64,000 bases of DNA, taken from positions 4,072,711 through 4,136,710 of the forward strand of contig OY811979.1 in NCBI GenBank assembly GCA_963681505.1, written 5' to 3'. Below are positions 45,055 to 56,284 of this stretch, piece by piece. This DNA comes from Eunapius fragilis (taxonomy: Eukaryota; Porifera; Demospongiae; Spongillida; Spongillidae). The notes beneath the pieces were generated by a model that was given only the letters and a program-made list of their open reading frames with translations, did no database searches and was not told where the DNA came from. Both the position numbers and the translations under genes were made by a program. Numbering within the stretch: position 1 is the first letter of the stretch; each line of letters begins with the position of its first letter.

Positions 45055-47088
45055 ATGGCTCTACATCCATCCCTTGGTCTTACCTGCTCTCAATATCATT
45101 GCACTGATTGCCGCAAAGAATTGATGGCAGACCGCCAGCAGCCTTCTTCATCCCAGCAACAGCTCCAGCAGCCTTCTTCATCCCATGGTACCTGTGCACC
45201 CACCCTTTCTGTTGACAATGCTGGTAACATTGAAGGCATTTTCTGGAATGAAGAATACAGTACGCATTCACCTGAAAGTGAACAAACACGTGGCTGGACT
45301 GAAGAAGAGTCATCTAATTCTGATGGCTTATCACATGTGCTGCTGAAGCGTAAGACTGCACACACTGACAGAGGTGCTCAAGCAAAGAAGAGGAGAATGG
45401 ATGATGGAAAGGCCATGCACCACTGTCTCATTGAATGATGGAGAAGAGCTTGTCCAACAGCTTAAGGAGAAGTTTAACTCCACAACAAGGAGTGAAAGGT
45501 TGAGAATTTTAACCATTCTTCCCAAGAGCTGGTCAAGGCGTAAAGTTGCAAAGGTCTTTGGTGTATCCAGGTACTTGGCAAGGAGGGCCAAAATGCTGGT
45601 AGCAGAGAAAGGTGTTTTGTCAAGCCCCAGCCCCAAACTAGGCGCCTGAACTTTAGTATCCTGGCTGGAGCTGCTGGTACACATTCAGTGTGCGTCTGTA
45701 CAATCCATCAGAACATCAAATTGATGATGGCTGGAGGCAAGATAGAGTCACTAACTGATGGATTATACAAGCACTACCGACACTGCCTTGCAGCGATGCA
45801 ATGTAACCCGCCAAACATAGACTGTCATTTTGGCAACTGCAATCAATGTACTGGCACAGAACCACTCCACAAATCCCTGCAAGCTGCTTTTGATAAACAC
45901 TCTATCGACACCGTGGAGTTCAAGCAGTGGACTTCCACAGACCGTGCCACTCTGGAAACAAGGGTGCTTCAAGTTGATGAGTTCGTGGACTGTTTCAACA
46001 CCATGATGAAAAAGCTCGTTGTTCATGACTTTACTGCCAAAATGCAGTCAAGTTTCATGCAACAGAATAAGGAGAGCCTGAATGAGGGAGAATTTCTGGT
46101 GATTGCTGACTTCTCCGAAAACTTCAGTTTTGTTGTTCAGGATGAAGTTCAGTCATTCCATTGGAACAACATCTGCCACTGTCCACCCTTTTGTCTGCTA
46201 TTACCGGGAGAAAGAAAATCTCAAGAGCCTCTGCTACATCATCATCTCTGAAAACACAGCATGATACCATTGATGTCCACCTATTTCAGGGAAAACGTGG
46301 AGTTTTTGTCCCAAAAATGTGGGGGGAAAAAGCCGCAGAAGATTTACTACTTTTCTGATGGGTGTGAAGCCCAGTATAAAAACTGTAAAAATTTTACAAA
46401 TCTGTGCTACCATTTTCTGGACTTTGGGGTACATGCAGAGTGGCACTTCTTCGCGACATCTCACATGAAGTCTGCAGGGGACGGTGCTGGAGGAACCTTG
46501 AAGCGATTAGCCACAAAAGCCAGTCTTCAGCGTCTCTACAAAGAACACATTCTAACAGCAGAACAGCTATATCTCTTTGCAGTTAGTGAAATAAAGGGAA
46601 TGCACTTTGGCTTTGCAACACTGAGTGAACATGAGCAAGAAGCCAAAGTACTTGAAGATCGACTGAAAAGGAGCAGAACTGTTCCAGGGACACATCAGCT
46701 GCACAGTGTTGTTCCAGTTAGTACCACTGGGGTTGAAGTGAAGTCTTTTTCAAACAGTGCATCCCCAAGGAAAGAAAGGGTTGCATTGGGTCAAGCTTTT
46801 AACCCTCTTCCATTTGGTGCAATTAGTGGGTATGTAACTGTGGCATACGATGGCTCCTGTTGGCTTGGCTGTGTGTTCAATGTGAATGAACATGAACATA
46901 CCATCACAACAACATTTCTCCATCCCAGTATCCCAGCTACATCATTTGTCTACCCTGACCAACAGGATATTTTGGACATAGATCCATCAGACATTCTGAC
47001 TCGTGTCCAGCCGTCAACAGCTTCTGGTAGAACCTACACTTTAACAAAGAAAGAGATACAGGAAGTTCTACAGACCTACCTTTCATAA
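45055..47088 (+). pseudogene. Transposase-like gene with DDE-type motifs, several frameshifts
   Basis: The likely start is ATG at 45055. A poorly conserved, acidic, S/Q-rich N-terminus is followed, after a frameshift near 45400, by a helix-turn-helix-like segment (ILPKSWSRRKVAKVFGVSR). After about 45688 come a cysteine-rich part (CHFGNCNQC) and then IADFSENF, which carries a candidate first catalytic aspartate. A further frameshift region lies at about 46160-46300, then YYFSDGCEAQYKN (second aspartate) and EWHFFATSHMKSAGDG (third acidic site). The C-terminal quarter is intact to the stop at 47086-47088. I recall similar uncharacterised proteins from cnidarian and insect genomes. The catalytic roles are inferred. 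Confidence 0.75.
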
Positions 47089-47130
47089 ACCACATGCATG
47101 CAGATACATTTTATTGTACAGTTTAGATTT

Positions 47131-47682
47131 TGTGGGTTCTCAGTTATGACATCCATTAACACCTCATAGTGACTATGTCAACTAACAAAGCCAAACCAAG
47201 AAGCAATAAAATGGCTACTAGTCATTTTACTGGTATTACAGTCCAGTAGTTAATTTCCCACAAAAGCTGTCAAGCTAAATGCCTTAAGGGTAATAGCAGC
47301 TATGTATTTTTAAAAAATGGTAAGAAATGGAGGATGTGATTTTTTGCTGCTTTCAAAACTCATCAAAAATTCATAGTAACATTAACCTATTAACATTAAT
47401 TAAAGTAAGTTTACTTGCAATGGGTGCCACTCTATAATCTACTTTGTTGTGTGCAAAAGGCCCAACTTGTGCTTGTCAGGACTCAAACTACACTTGTTTC
47501 AATTGACCAAAATAATTAATTATTCAGCAAGCCATATTATATAAACAGATCAACATAGAGTATACATGTACATGTGTAGGGGAATTTTGTTGATATCACA
47601 GGGGAGTATATTATATGTAAGTGGTATACCAATTTGAGAGCATGATGTATTCAGGGTGGTACAATTTAGTGTGAATTGACCC
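47131..47682. repeat. Right terminal inverted repeat (552 bp)
   Basis: Inverse of 44162-44713, ending GTGTGAATTGACCC at 47682, followed by TACC. Confidence 0.93.
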
Positions 47683-48637
47683 TACCCCGCCAGCGAGCAA
47701 TGCGAAGAGATCATCCACGTGTGGGAGTGGATACGCTTCTAGCTTTGCTACTTTATTCACAGTCAATTTGTAATCACCACAAATCCTAACTGAACCGTCA
47801 GGCTTGATGACTGGAACGATTGGCGCAGCCCTGTCTGAACATTTCACTGGCTCAATTACACCCGTGCTCACCAACCTGTCCAGTTCTTTTTCCACTTTTG
47901 CTTTCCACGCCAGTGGAACTGTGCGAGGTCGGAAGAACTGTGAACTCTCCTTTTCATCCACTACTATTTTTACCTTCACCCCTTTCATTACACCGAGTTG
48001 TTCATTGAACACTTCCTGGTGTCGGTTCAGGACTTCTGCTAGTTTTGGCTTTGTTTCCGCATGAACCATATTCAGCTGAGTCCATCCAATTTAGGTTCTC
48101 CAACGAGCTCCTTCACAGAAGACTTGGGCCATGACCTTGCACCACAAATAACTCCAACTTCTTCTTCTGGCTGTTGTGCTCGACAACTACCTCCATCGCC
48201 CCCAGAACCCGGATCCGTTCTCCTGTAAAAGTCTTCAGTTGTATTGTCGAAGGCTGCAGCAAACGTTTATTTCCCCATAGCTTCATAAACGTCCTTTCGC
48301 TGACCAGAGTGATCGCCGCTCCAGTGTCAACCTCCATTTCCAGAACTTTCCCTTCCAAACGTACCATCGCCATGATAGGTTTGGACTTTTTAACAGGCTC
48401 AACGACTAATATATCTATCTCAGACTCTTCCGCATCCGCTGACACCACATTAGCTTTGCCTTGTCGGGCTTCTTTGTTCCAAACTTTCCCGCCTTCGTTT
48501 TCGCTTTCAATCTGCAAGCTTTGGCTATGTGTCCAGTCTTCCCGCAGTTGAAGCAGTCTGCTTGTTTGAACTTGCAGGTTTCTTGCGAATGCTTTCCTCC
48601 ACAGCGATAACACGAACCGCTCTTGCTGCCTTTCCAT
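47683..48637 (-). pseudogene. Protease and reverse transcriptase N-terminal half of the decayed gypsy element
   Basis: 48113-48637 contains the protease with a normal DTGA active site (MEVDTGAAITLVS). About 47683-48069 contains the start of reverse transcriptase (DRAAPIVPVIKPDGSVRICGDY, LPHVDDLFALLAGG) and is cut by the nested transposon. The protease frame is offset -1 from gag, which could be a natural frameshift. The change back between protease and reverse transcriptase, with stops at about 48070-48113, is decay. Confidence 0.87.
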
Positions 48638-49206
48638 TCAACCGCATTCACTGCATCACACGGGTTTTGTAGTGGCTTTGAAGTCAGATCCGCTGCGACA
48701 CGTTCCGCTGACTCTAGAGCTAGCGCTAGCTCCAAAGCTTTCTTGAATGTCAAGTTGGGTTCGGCCAATAACCTGCGTTGGATGCAGTTGTCGTTAATGC
48801 CGCACACTAGCCTGTCTCGAAGCATCTCGTCCAGAGTTGCCGCAAAGTTGCAATGAGCTGCCAACTGTCTTAACTCTGCCACAAAAGCTGCCACGCTTTC
48901 TGGCTTCTGTCGATCCCTAGTGTTAAACTTGTATCTGGAAACTGTTACTGAAGGAACTGGATCAAAATGTCCACCGAGGACCGCGACTAGTTCCGTGAAA
49001 GTCTTTTCCGCAGGTTTCTGAGGCGCTACCAGTCCTCTCAGTAGTTTGTAGGTCGACGCTCCGCATACGCTGACGAAAATTGCTCTTTTCTTGTCGTCGT
49101 CTGCGATGCCATTCGCCACGAAGTACTGCGCTAACCTCTCTGCATACGCTGACCATTCCTCTTGGGAAGAGTCGAATTCTGCAATGCTGCCGAATAGTGC
49201 CGCCAT
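48415..49206 (-). pseudogene. Gag of the decayed gypsy element
   Basis: The frame starts 28 bp inside the element, just after the 5' LTR, and is open for 263 codons. Residues near 205-230 hold two zinc knuckles, C-x2-C-x3-H-x4-C and C-x2-C-x4-H-x4-C, expected to bind nucleic acid. The gag part itself looks intact; I mark it as a pseudogene because the rest of the element cannot be expressed. Confidence 0.85.
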
Positions 49207-49233
49207 TGCCAGTGTTTTTCCCGCATTGCCAAA

Positions 49234-49542
49234 TGTAGTAACCTAACAAGCCAACTGCCTCACAATCCTGAAGGATAATCGGGTAATCGCAATCTCTTTG
49301 GACACTACACAATCTAATAATAGTGCAGACCCAATCAATACACTGTGCAAGGGTATAAATACATAATAACTGAAAAGTCCACCAATGGGATTTGTCCACG
49401 ACTCCTGTCAGGTGAACTCTACCAATCCCATTGGTCCATCAAAGCTAAGCTTGCATGTGCTTGCCTATGCTTGCCTGTGCTTGCAATCTTGCACCAGTAT
49501 TTGACACCTTATTTATGACAACCACACAGTGGTCAGGATACA
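49234..49542 (-). repeat. 5' LTR of the decayed gypsy element
   Basis: Matches 41453-41766 apart from small indels and substitutions. It is directly followed on the plus strand by a 22-bp minisatellite. Confidence 0.92.
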
Positions 49543-49680
49543 CCCTTCTCTGTACTCATGTTCACCCTTCTCTGCATCCATGGTCATCCTTCTCTACACT
49601 CATGGTCACCCTTCTCTACACTCATGGCCACCCTTCTCTACACTCATGATCACCCTTCTCTACACTCATGGTTACCCTGA
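49543..49680. repeat. 22-bp minisatellite, second locus
   Basis: About six units of CACCCTTCTCTACACTCATG type, the same family as 31575-31849. It abuts the gypsy LTR without a target duplication. Confidence 0.85.
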
Positions 49681-49752
49681 CTATTGTTTGCCATTTTTGT
49701 TTAAGTGTGTATGAAGCATCCGTACATTATTGAAACCAATCTTTCATTTCAG

Positions 49753-51031
49753 TCTGTGCAGGTGTTATGGATAAAGATAAGAGAAACTGTGCATTTTTCA
49801 TGAAAGGAGGGTATAGCAAATGCAAAATACCCTGCAGGAACCTTCACCCCATTACCTTTGGTGAAGGCTGGGGAAATGTGCCCACTAGTAAGTGTCTAGT
49901 GATTAACACTAGCATTCTAACATCATATCACACATATGCTCATTTTAAGTGTCATGCAATATTTTGACTCCTGTACATTATTGGCACTTAATTTTACCTT
50001 AACTCTTTGACCGCCAAGTGCACATTTATGTGCAATTATTGCACCCCGTGTTCACTGCCAAGTGCACATTTATGTGCACACGTATTTGAAAACCAACTAG
50101 TGTCGCATGGTTACGTTTTTTGTGCACCAAAAAGCCCTAAGGACATGGAGCTATGACTGGAGTGTTGGTTTTTAACTAAATAGAAAGCGGGAACTAACAG
50201 CTGCAGGTGTACGTGTAATGGCGCCTCTATCGTTACTAGCGGCTTTGAATATGCACCCGCTTGTTCTACTAAAACAGGGGAGAGCGAAGCCTTTTTAAAC
50301 ACCTGGACCTTAGAAATAACACCAGGGAATAAAAATAACGTGTTTTCGTCTTCTGTTTTATAGTTTACACGATACGAAAGCTTCAAGTCCCGGCCCACTT
50401 GGCTCCGCCTATATCGAGTGTTGTTAGCAACCATTGTTTTTTAAGTTAGTACACCAAAATATCAAAATAAACATCATAAAACACTTTTATATCATAGTAA
50501 TATATGTAAGTAAGCTAACCGTGTAATTCTTCGAGAACGGCGACTAATAAGTTACGGGTAGCCATAATTAAAAACATAGCTGGCAATTAACGACGTCACC
50601 CGTATTGCAATCGTGACACTCAAAGAGTTAATTTTCATTTCAGTTTTTTCTGGTGTTGTGAAGAGAGACACTGTCTGTAAATTTTTCAATCAAGGAGATT
50701 GTCGGTCTGGGGCCAATTGCAGGTTCTGCCATGTGATTTGTGGAGATCCAAATGGAGGAAAGAGGAAGTAAGTGTCTATGTGTTTTGTTGTTGGGCTCTC
50801 AGAACCCCCAAGCTTAGCTAGTTAGGGCTAGATTCTGTATTTGGTGTCTGTACTAAAGATAATTATTTAGATCAAAGAAATCTTGTAATGTCGCTTTGGA
50901 TTTGGGTGTGATAGAGCAAAATGTATAGGATTTATAAGACCCTATCAAAATGATTTAAAAATTGTGTTCTTTTGTTTTCCAGGTTTGAATCCGAGGCTGA
51001 TAAAATATCTGGCTTGTCCAATTCATTTATA
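49753..51031 (+). CDS. CCCH zinc-finger protein, three internal exons
   Basis: Exon A 49753-49887 lies between an acceptor TTTCATTTCAG and a donor GTAAGT. It reads DKDKRNCAFFMKGG and on to CKIPCRNLH, a C-x10-C-x3-C-x3-H finger. Exon B 50644-50767 (acceptor TTCATTTCAG, donor GTAAGT) reads VCKFFNQGDCRSGANCRFCH, a canonical C-x7-C-x5-C-x3-H finger. Exon C starts at 50983 after TTGTTTTCCAG and its end is uncertain (about 51031). Phases are compatible across both introns: A ends with 1 base and B with 2. CCCH fingers of this kind usually bind RNA and act in mRNA processing or decay. First and last exons were not found; upstream there is minisatellite and gypsy sequence. Confidence 0.78.
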
Positions 51032-51820
51032 GGTTGGTGCTTAAGCTACAGTACCACTCCTATTACAATCACATGCGAGTCACACACGAGTTGCGAGCGC
51101 GTGAGCAATAATCGCTCGCGAGAAATCACTCGTAAGCATTATTAATAGGTTACTTGTGTGGCGCTTGCAAATCACTCGCTCGCAAAATGCGTTTATGGCA
51201 CGAGTGATATACATGTAGATCAGTTCATCATTTGAAGGCATAGTACATGGTGTATTGTCAATGAATTTGTACGCTTTGGAGCTGGCCCTTTCTTGTCTGC
51301 AATTGGTCCTGACATTTTCTTTCTAATTTCATTGACATAAGGAAAATAGTTGTTGCACAACGTAATGTGTTTTTGCCGTTAAACTGAGGGAATTGTGTTG
51401 TGTAACATTGTGTTTGCTTATATAGAGATAAGGTCAAGTCACATCAGTTCTATTAACTTTTTGCATTGCATTGTTCAATCAAATCTCAAGGTACTTTATA
51501 AGGGCAGACACTTTACCAGGCCAAAGTTTATTGCACTAGGTCGAGAATGACACTGGATTTGCAAGCTAATGTCACATCCTGGATTGAAATATACCGCCAG
51601 AGATGCACATCATTAAAACCAGTAGATATTATAGAAACTGTCCATAGACAACGCTGGCACTTTATCGAAATGCTCTGTATTTAAAGGTCCATCCACAAGA
51701 ACCATTTAGGTCTGTTGCTATGAAAAAATTTCGTATTAAAGGGTGTAGCCTTTTTGTTGAACGTTAACGTTTCAATGCAATGAAACAACCGTGTGGCACT
51801 GTCGTACATGTACATACAAC
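51032..51820. other. Possible intron; repeats of GAGTCAC/CTCGCGAG type
   Basis: 51060-51210 contains short overlapping inverted repeats around ACTCGC and GCGAG. The rest has no recognised feature and could be intron of the CCCH gene. Confidence 0.35.
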
Positions 51821-51823
51821 TTA

Positions 51824-51975
51824 AGGCGTTTCTTCACTAGCAAAGGCAAACCGGATCGATCCGCATTGTGGCCAATGAATTTAATCAGTGAGTACATTGA
51901 TCCATATACACTGATTAAATTCATTGACCATAATGCGGATCGATCCGGTTTGCCTTTGCTAGTGAAGAAACGCCT
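51824..51975. repeat. 152-bp palindromic MITE with TTA target duplication
   Basis: Arms of about 67 bp start AGGCGTTTCTTCACTAGC and are near-perfect inverses, with a loop of about 19 bp. TTA occurs at 51821-51823 and 51976-51978, as expected for PIF/Harbinger-mobilised MITEs. No autonomous partner with these ends is in the window. Confidence 0.85.
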
Positions 51976-51978
51976 TTA

Positions 51979-52427
51979 CTTATTATCCGTTGGCACTTTC
52001 CAATGAAAAGAGAATCGAGAATATATTGTTGCAAGTTGGGAGCGAGTTGCTTGTTAACGTGAGGGTAAACGTGTGGGTGAGTGGGTACTGCACATGTAAA
52101 TCCCAATAATCATCCGGATCCATTATCCCCTAGTGAAGATATATAGCAAAACTAAGTTGATAAAACTAGGGTCACTGAAAACGAAAGTTGTAGTTTTTCC
52201 CTACTTGGTGGCAATTGTATAGTCCATGCATCTATGCAGTTACATTTTCAATATCACTTGTTGTTATTGTTTTCAATTCTAATTGATATAAATTTTTTTG
52301 TCCGTCATGATAGCTTTATCATCTTTTGAGTTGTCATCAAGTTATGTATATGAAACGTTCTATAGGAAAATGGATCTTGTGGATTTTATTTTATAACATA
52401 AAATTCAAATCGATATATCCCTAGACT
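51979..52427. other. No recognised gene
   Basis: AT-rich sequence without supported features. Confidence 0.4.
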
Positions 52428-53319
52428 CTGGTCAGGGTAGGGTGGTTAGACCAGGGTAGAAGCCCAAAGGGTGCTGCCTGCCATTGATGTATAAACAATA
52501 ACACCTGTACCAATACATGTATAAGTGAAGCCAATGCACAGGTGTTAAGCACAGCATTTAGCTGTAAACTGAGTGATCGCCCCACCCCTATGATCCTTTA
52601 TATACATGTATGACCTGTAACCATACCAGGTGTCAATATTTCGACAAAGTGTTAGATGGGGTATGTCTGAAAGTGAGGGAATTAGTTAAATGGAGGCGAG
52701 GCTTTCCCAGACATCTAGGCTCAGGAATGAATGGAAGTGAGGCTTTCCCAGGGGAATTTAGTGTATTGTGATGTTGCCATGTGCACTTACACACACACAC
52801 ACACACAACACACACACATACCATGGACAGTCAGTCATTCACACATCAATGCTTTGCTATTGCAATTTCCTAATTGTTGACCCACATACTTTAGCAGTCA
52901 TTCTATCATCACTGGTTTCTAAATTTGTATTTCAATTCGAGCCTTCGTTTTTTCTAAATTGTCTTGTGTTTCAATGTGCACATTTATGCATGCACACATG
53001 CACACCACACACAAGCGCATACACCTGCAATTGCTGTCACATGTTTATTTTTTGTGTAAATTCTTTGCTCTGGCAATTTTATTACCCATTACCAACAGGT
53101 CTCTTGTTGCCTTTTGCACTTTTAGACATACTCATGCACATGCACACACACACATGCACCCACACATGCACACACCCACATGCACATGCACACACACATG
53201 CACACACCCACATGCACATGCACACACCCATATGCACATGCACACACACAGGAGTCGTGATTCAATCACAAACATATGTGCATATGCACAAATAAAATGG
53301 CTTTGGCAGTCATCCATCA

Positions 53320-53351
<32 letters not shown>

Positions 53352-53376
53352 GCACACACATGAACACACCCACATG

Positions 53377-53870
53377 TAGAAGGGCGGGCCCTACCACCGC
53401 GTTTGGTCGGGTGGTAGGGTGTCAAGCCTATACCAAGATTTGTGCTGCTGCAATGGGCATTGCAGCTCCAATCGAATTGCAGCGTTCAAGTGGGTTCATT
53501 ATCACCCAATTAGCGATTGATGTGAGATAATTATGGGTTTCCTAGAAATATACTTTTTAACCCAGTAAGTACTTAAGCGGTTTGATGAAGCGAAGACGTT
53601 TTATTAGCGATTGTGTTACCAAGGCAGCTGAAGAGTTGGGCTACCCAACTATGATGATGAAACAGCTAGATGTAGCAATAGCGTTTGTTGAAGGAAGAGA
53701 TGTTTTTGCCATTCTGCCATTTTGGTATGGTGGTGGTAAACCACATAATTATCACGTAAATGTGTATATATAATATGATGATTTCACAGCATATATTACA
53801 TAACTGTTCTGCACAAATCTTGGTATGCCCTACCACCCGACCAAACGTGGTGGTAGGGCCCGCCCTTCTA
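53377..53870 (+). mobile_element. 494-bp element with RecQ-like fragment and 9-bp target duplication
   Basis: Inverted ends of about 65 bp start TAGAAGGGCGGGCCC, and perfect 9-bp duplications ACCCACATG lie at 53368-53376 and 53871-53879. The TAG start and 9-bp duplication match the THAP/TAGTCTCG family, although the rest of the terminal repeat differs. The interior carries the helicase-like fragment at 53585-53773. Confidence 0.88.
53585..53773 (+). pseudogene. RecQ-helicase-like N-terminal fragment
   Basis: The 62-residue frame reads ELGYPTMMMKQLDVAIAFV then EGRDVFAILP. This resembles the start of RecQ-type helicases, where a Q motif precedes the Walker A loop. The Walker A loop itself is lost: the expected TGxGKS is replaced by FWYGGGKPH. 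No helicase motifs follow. It is most likely a captured or eroded gene piece and cannot be an active helicase. Confidence 0.55.
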
Positions 53871-53912
53871 ACCCACATGCGCATGCACTCGTGCATACAC
53901 TCACATGCACAT

Positions 53913-53945
<33 letters not shown>

Positions 53946-56284
53946 AATCACAAACATACATGTATGTGCATATGCAGCCATAAAAATGGCTTTGGCAGTC
54001 ATCCATCAAACACACACACACACCACAACAGGCCTCTGCTTTGTAAATTTGTGTTTGAATTATTATCTAATTTCCCTGTTGTCTCTTGTTGCTATGTGCA
54101 CATTTACATGTGAACCTGCACTACAAGAATGCGCACTTATGCACACAGGCATGCATACACAAACACATACACACAAACAAACAAACAAACATTCACACAC
54201 ACACATACACACACACTTGTTGACACCATTCTGCTTGGTACTCCACTTGCACTCACTCTTCACCTCATATGCAATTTCTGTTGATTTTTTCCCCCTACTC
54301 CCCCTGTTTGGCTTTCACTAATGTATCCACTAGATGCTCATATATCCCAACTCCTACACTAGGGACTCATGTCCCATGATTCTAAGTAGGTTGAGTAACG
54401 CCAGCAGCTACATGTAGGTAGGCGCACAACCATATACCATTACCCATACTAGCCGTTGAGGTTTTCAATATACAGCACATGTATCCAGGCTAAGAATCTC
54501 CGACGCTATGGATACTGAGCTGGCTTTCTGTAATTCCATGTATTGCCCTGAAGTCACCTTGACACATCCATCTTGTGACTTGGCTGCATGGACTCGTCTT
54601 GTGCCATAGATTCACTACCCCACCATCATGATAAGCCTGCTAACCACAATAGGCTCAGTGATTTCCATTACTTAAGCTCACCTCAGTGTATTGCTAGAAG
54701 CTTTGGTAAGGCTCATGGCTCTAGACCTGTATCCAAACCCCGAACACTATACACAGCATGGCTGCCAGGCTACAAAGATCGAAATATGCCTGTTTTATGA
54801 CACCAATTATTATGATCTGGGGTGAGTGTTTCCACTTGTTGCTGAGTCCTATGGAAAGAGGCATCAGCTATAGACTGGCCTCTGCTTGTCACCACCTCCT
54901 TACACATATAGTGATAGTGGCTAGACTGGGCCTCTGTAAAGTTTGTATTGGATTGAGTATAATAGTATTCACATACAACTGCTCCCATGTACCTATGAGT
55001 TCTAGCAATACACCGGAGTACAAAATACACACACGCACAGACACAAACATACACACACGCATGCACATACACACACAACACGTACAAAACACATACATGC
55101 ATATATACATACACACACACTCTCACACACTAGGTCCAAATGTATAAAAGGCATGGAGTGCATGGAATTTAGATTTCTGAAAGTGGTGACCAGCATATAG
55201 CTGATGCCTCTATACCTTAGCAATAAGTGGAAAATTGGTGTCATTGAAATGGTTCATTTTTGGCATGCCAGCCCTGCTGTAGGTCATGGCATGAGTGTGT
55301 GTGTGTGTGTGTGTGCATGTGCGTGGTGTGTGTGTGTGTGCGTGTGTGTATGAAGTGCACATGGCTCTAGACCTGTTCATCTCTTGACTTAACAGACCAC
55401 AATGATCTGAACATGTACTTTTAAGCACATGCATACACCCACACACATACCTACTCTCACACATCAGAAATAATACATACACACAACACACTTACATGGT
55501 GTGTGTATGTGTGTGCATGATAAAGTGCACAAAACAATTTAGAAAAAGCAATAGAAATACAAATTTTATACAAAAGAGGCAGTTTTATGCTTCAATGTGG
55601 GTGGACAATTAGGAAATAAAATTACAACAGCAAAGCACGGACGTTGATGTGTGAATGACTGACTACCCATGGCATTTATGTGTGTGTGTATCTATGTGTG
55701 TCTGTGTGTGACTGTGTGTATATGTGTGTGTATGAAGTGCTCATGGCAACACCAGACATTTGTAACCAGATGTTTAAAAAATTGGTTCTAGACCTGTTCA
55801 TCATCTCTCGATTTATCAGTGGGGCTACCCAGGCCACAAAGGACCAAATGTGTACTTGTACTTTTAGAGGTCGTTTACGTACTGTAGTTACATGTATAAA
55901 ACTTGGTTTAATATTTTGGTGAATGGGAACAATAGCAATGTGCTTATTCCCGCCTAAAGCCTGGGAAAATCGTCTGGGAAGCATCACTTCCATTCATTAA
56001 AAGTCTGGGAAATGCCTCACCTCCGTTCAACTAATTCCTTCACTTTCAGTCAAACCCAATCTAACACACACTGTCCCCAAAATGTTTTTCCGGGTCATAT
56101 GTAAAGGATGGTAGGGGTGGGCTGCAATCACTCAGTTTACAGCTAAATACAAGCTGCAGTGCTTACCCACCCACCTCTCCACCTGTGCATTGGCAGAGCT
56201 TGTACAGGTGTTCTTGTTTATTCATCAATGGCAGGCAGCACCCTTTGGGCTTCTACCCTGGCCTAACCACCTTACCCTGACCAG

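Larger units (their letters stand above)
44162..47682 (+). mobile_element. GGGTCA-ended DNA transposon, 552-bp TIRs, 4-bp target duplication
   Basis: The terminal repeats 44162-44713 and 47131-47682 have equal length, start GGGTCAATTCACAC and are highly similar. TACC occurs on both sides (44158-44161 and 47683-47686). Removing the element plus one TACC rejoins the reverse-transcriptase frame of the host gypsy element exactly, which proves the boundaries. It carries one plus-strand transposase relic. A 4-bp duplication fits Sola among known superfamilies; I am not certain of that assignment. Confidence 0.92.
41453..49542 (-). mobile_element. Decayed Ty3/gypsy retrotransposon with a nested DNA transposon
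   Basis: The LTRs lie at 41453-41766 and 49234-49542, about 310 bp each. They differ by a 4-bp indel, a 1-bp indel and several substitutions. Read on the minus strand the LTR starts TGTATCC/TGGTATCC and ends GGTTACTACA. TTTGGCAATGC follows the 5' LTR and provides a TGG for primer binding. Gag, protease, reverse transcriptase, RNase H and integrase occur in order but are broken by frameshifts. No matching 5-bp target duplication was found: left flank GGGAC, right flank CCCTT, the latter inside a minisatellite. Confidence 0.92.
52428..56284. repeat. Large imperfect inverted repeat with CA/TG microsatellites
   Basis: About 52428-52900 recurs inverted at about 55560-56284. Examples are CTGGTCAGGGTAGGGTGG against CCACCTTACCCTGACCAG, and CCATGGACAGTCAGTCATTC against GAATGACTGACTACCCATGG. 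Inside, CA arrays lie at 52791-52820, 53130-53260, 53320-53360, 53916-53942 and 54135-54215, and TG arrays near 55290-55350 and 55680-55735. Internal segments are themselves duplicated (52915-53000 and 54040-54120). No gene spans it. Confidence 0.65.

Noticed and set aside
45055..47088. Reading the broken transposase as an intron-containing intact gene
   Set aside because: The frame changes near 45400, 45650 and 46160-46300 occur without convincing splice-site pairs and with overlapping frames, which fits frameshift mutations better.
53585..53773. Calling a functional RecQ helicase
   Set aside because: The ATP-binding loop is destroyed and all later motifs are missing; only a fragment can be claimed.
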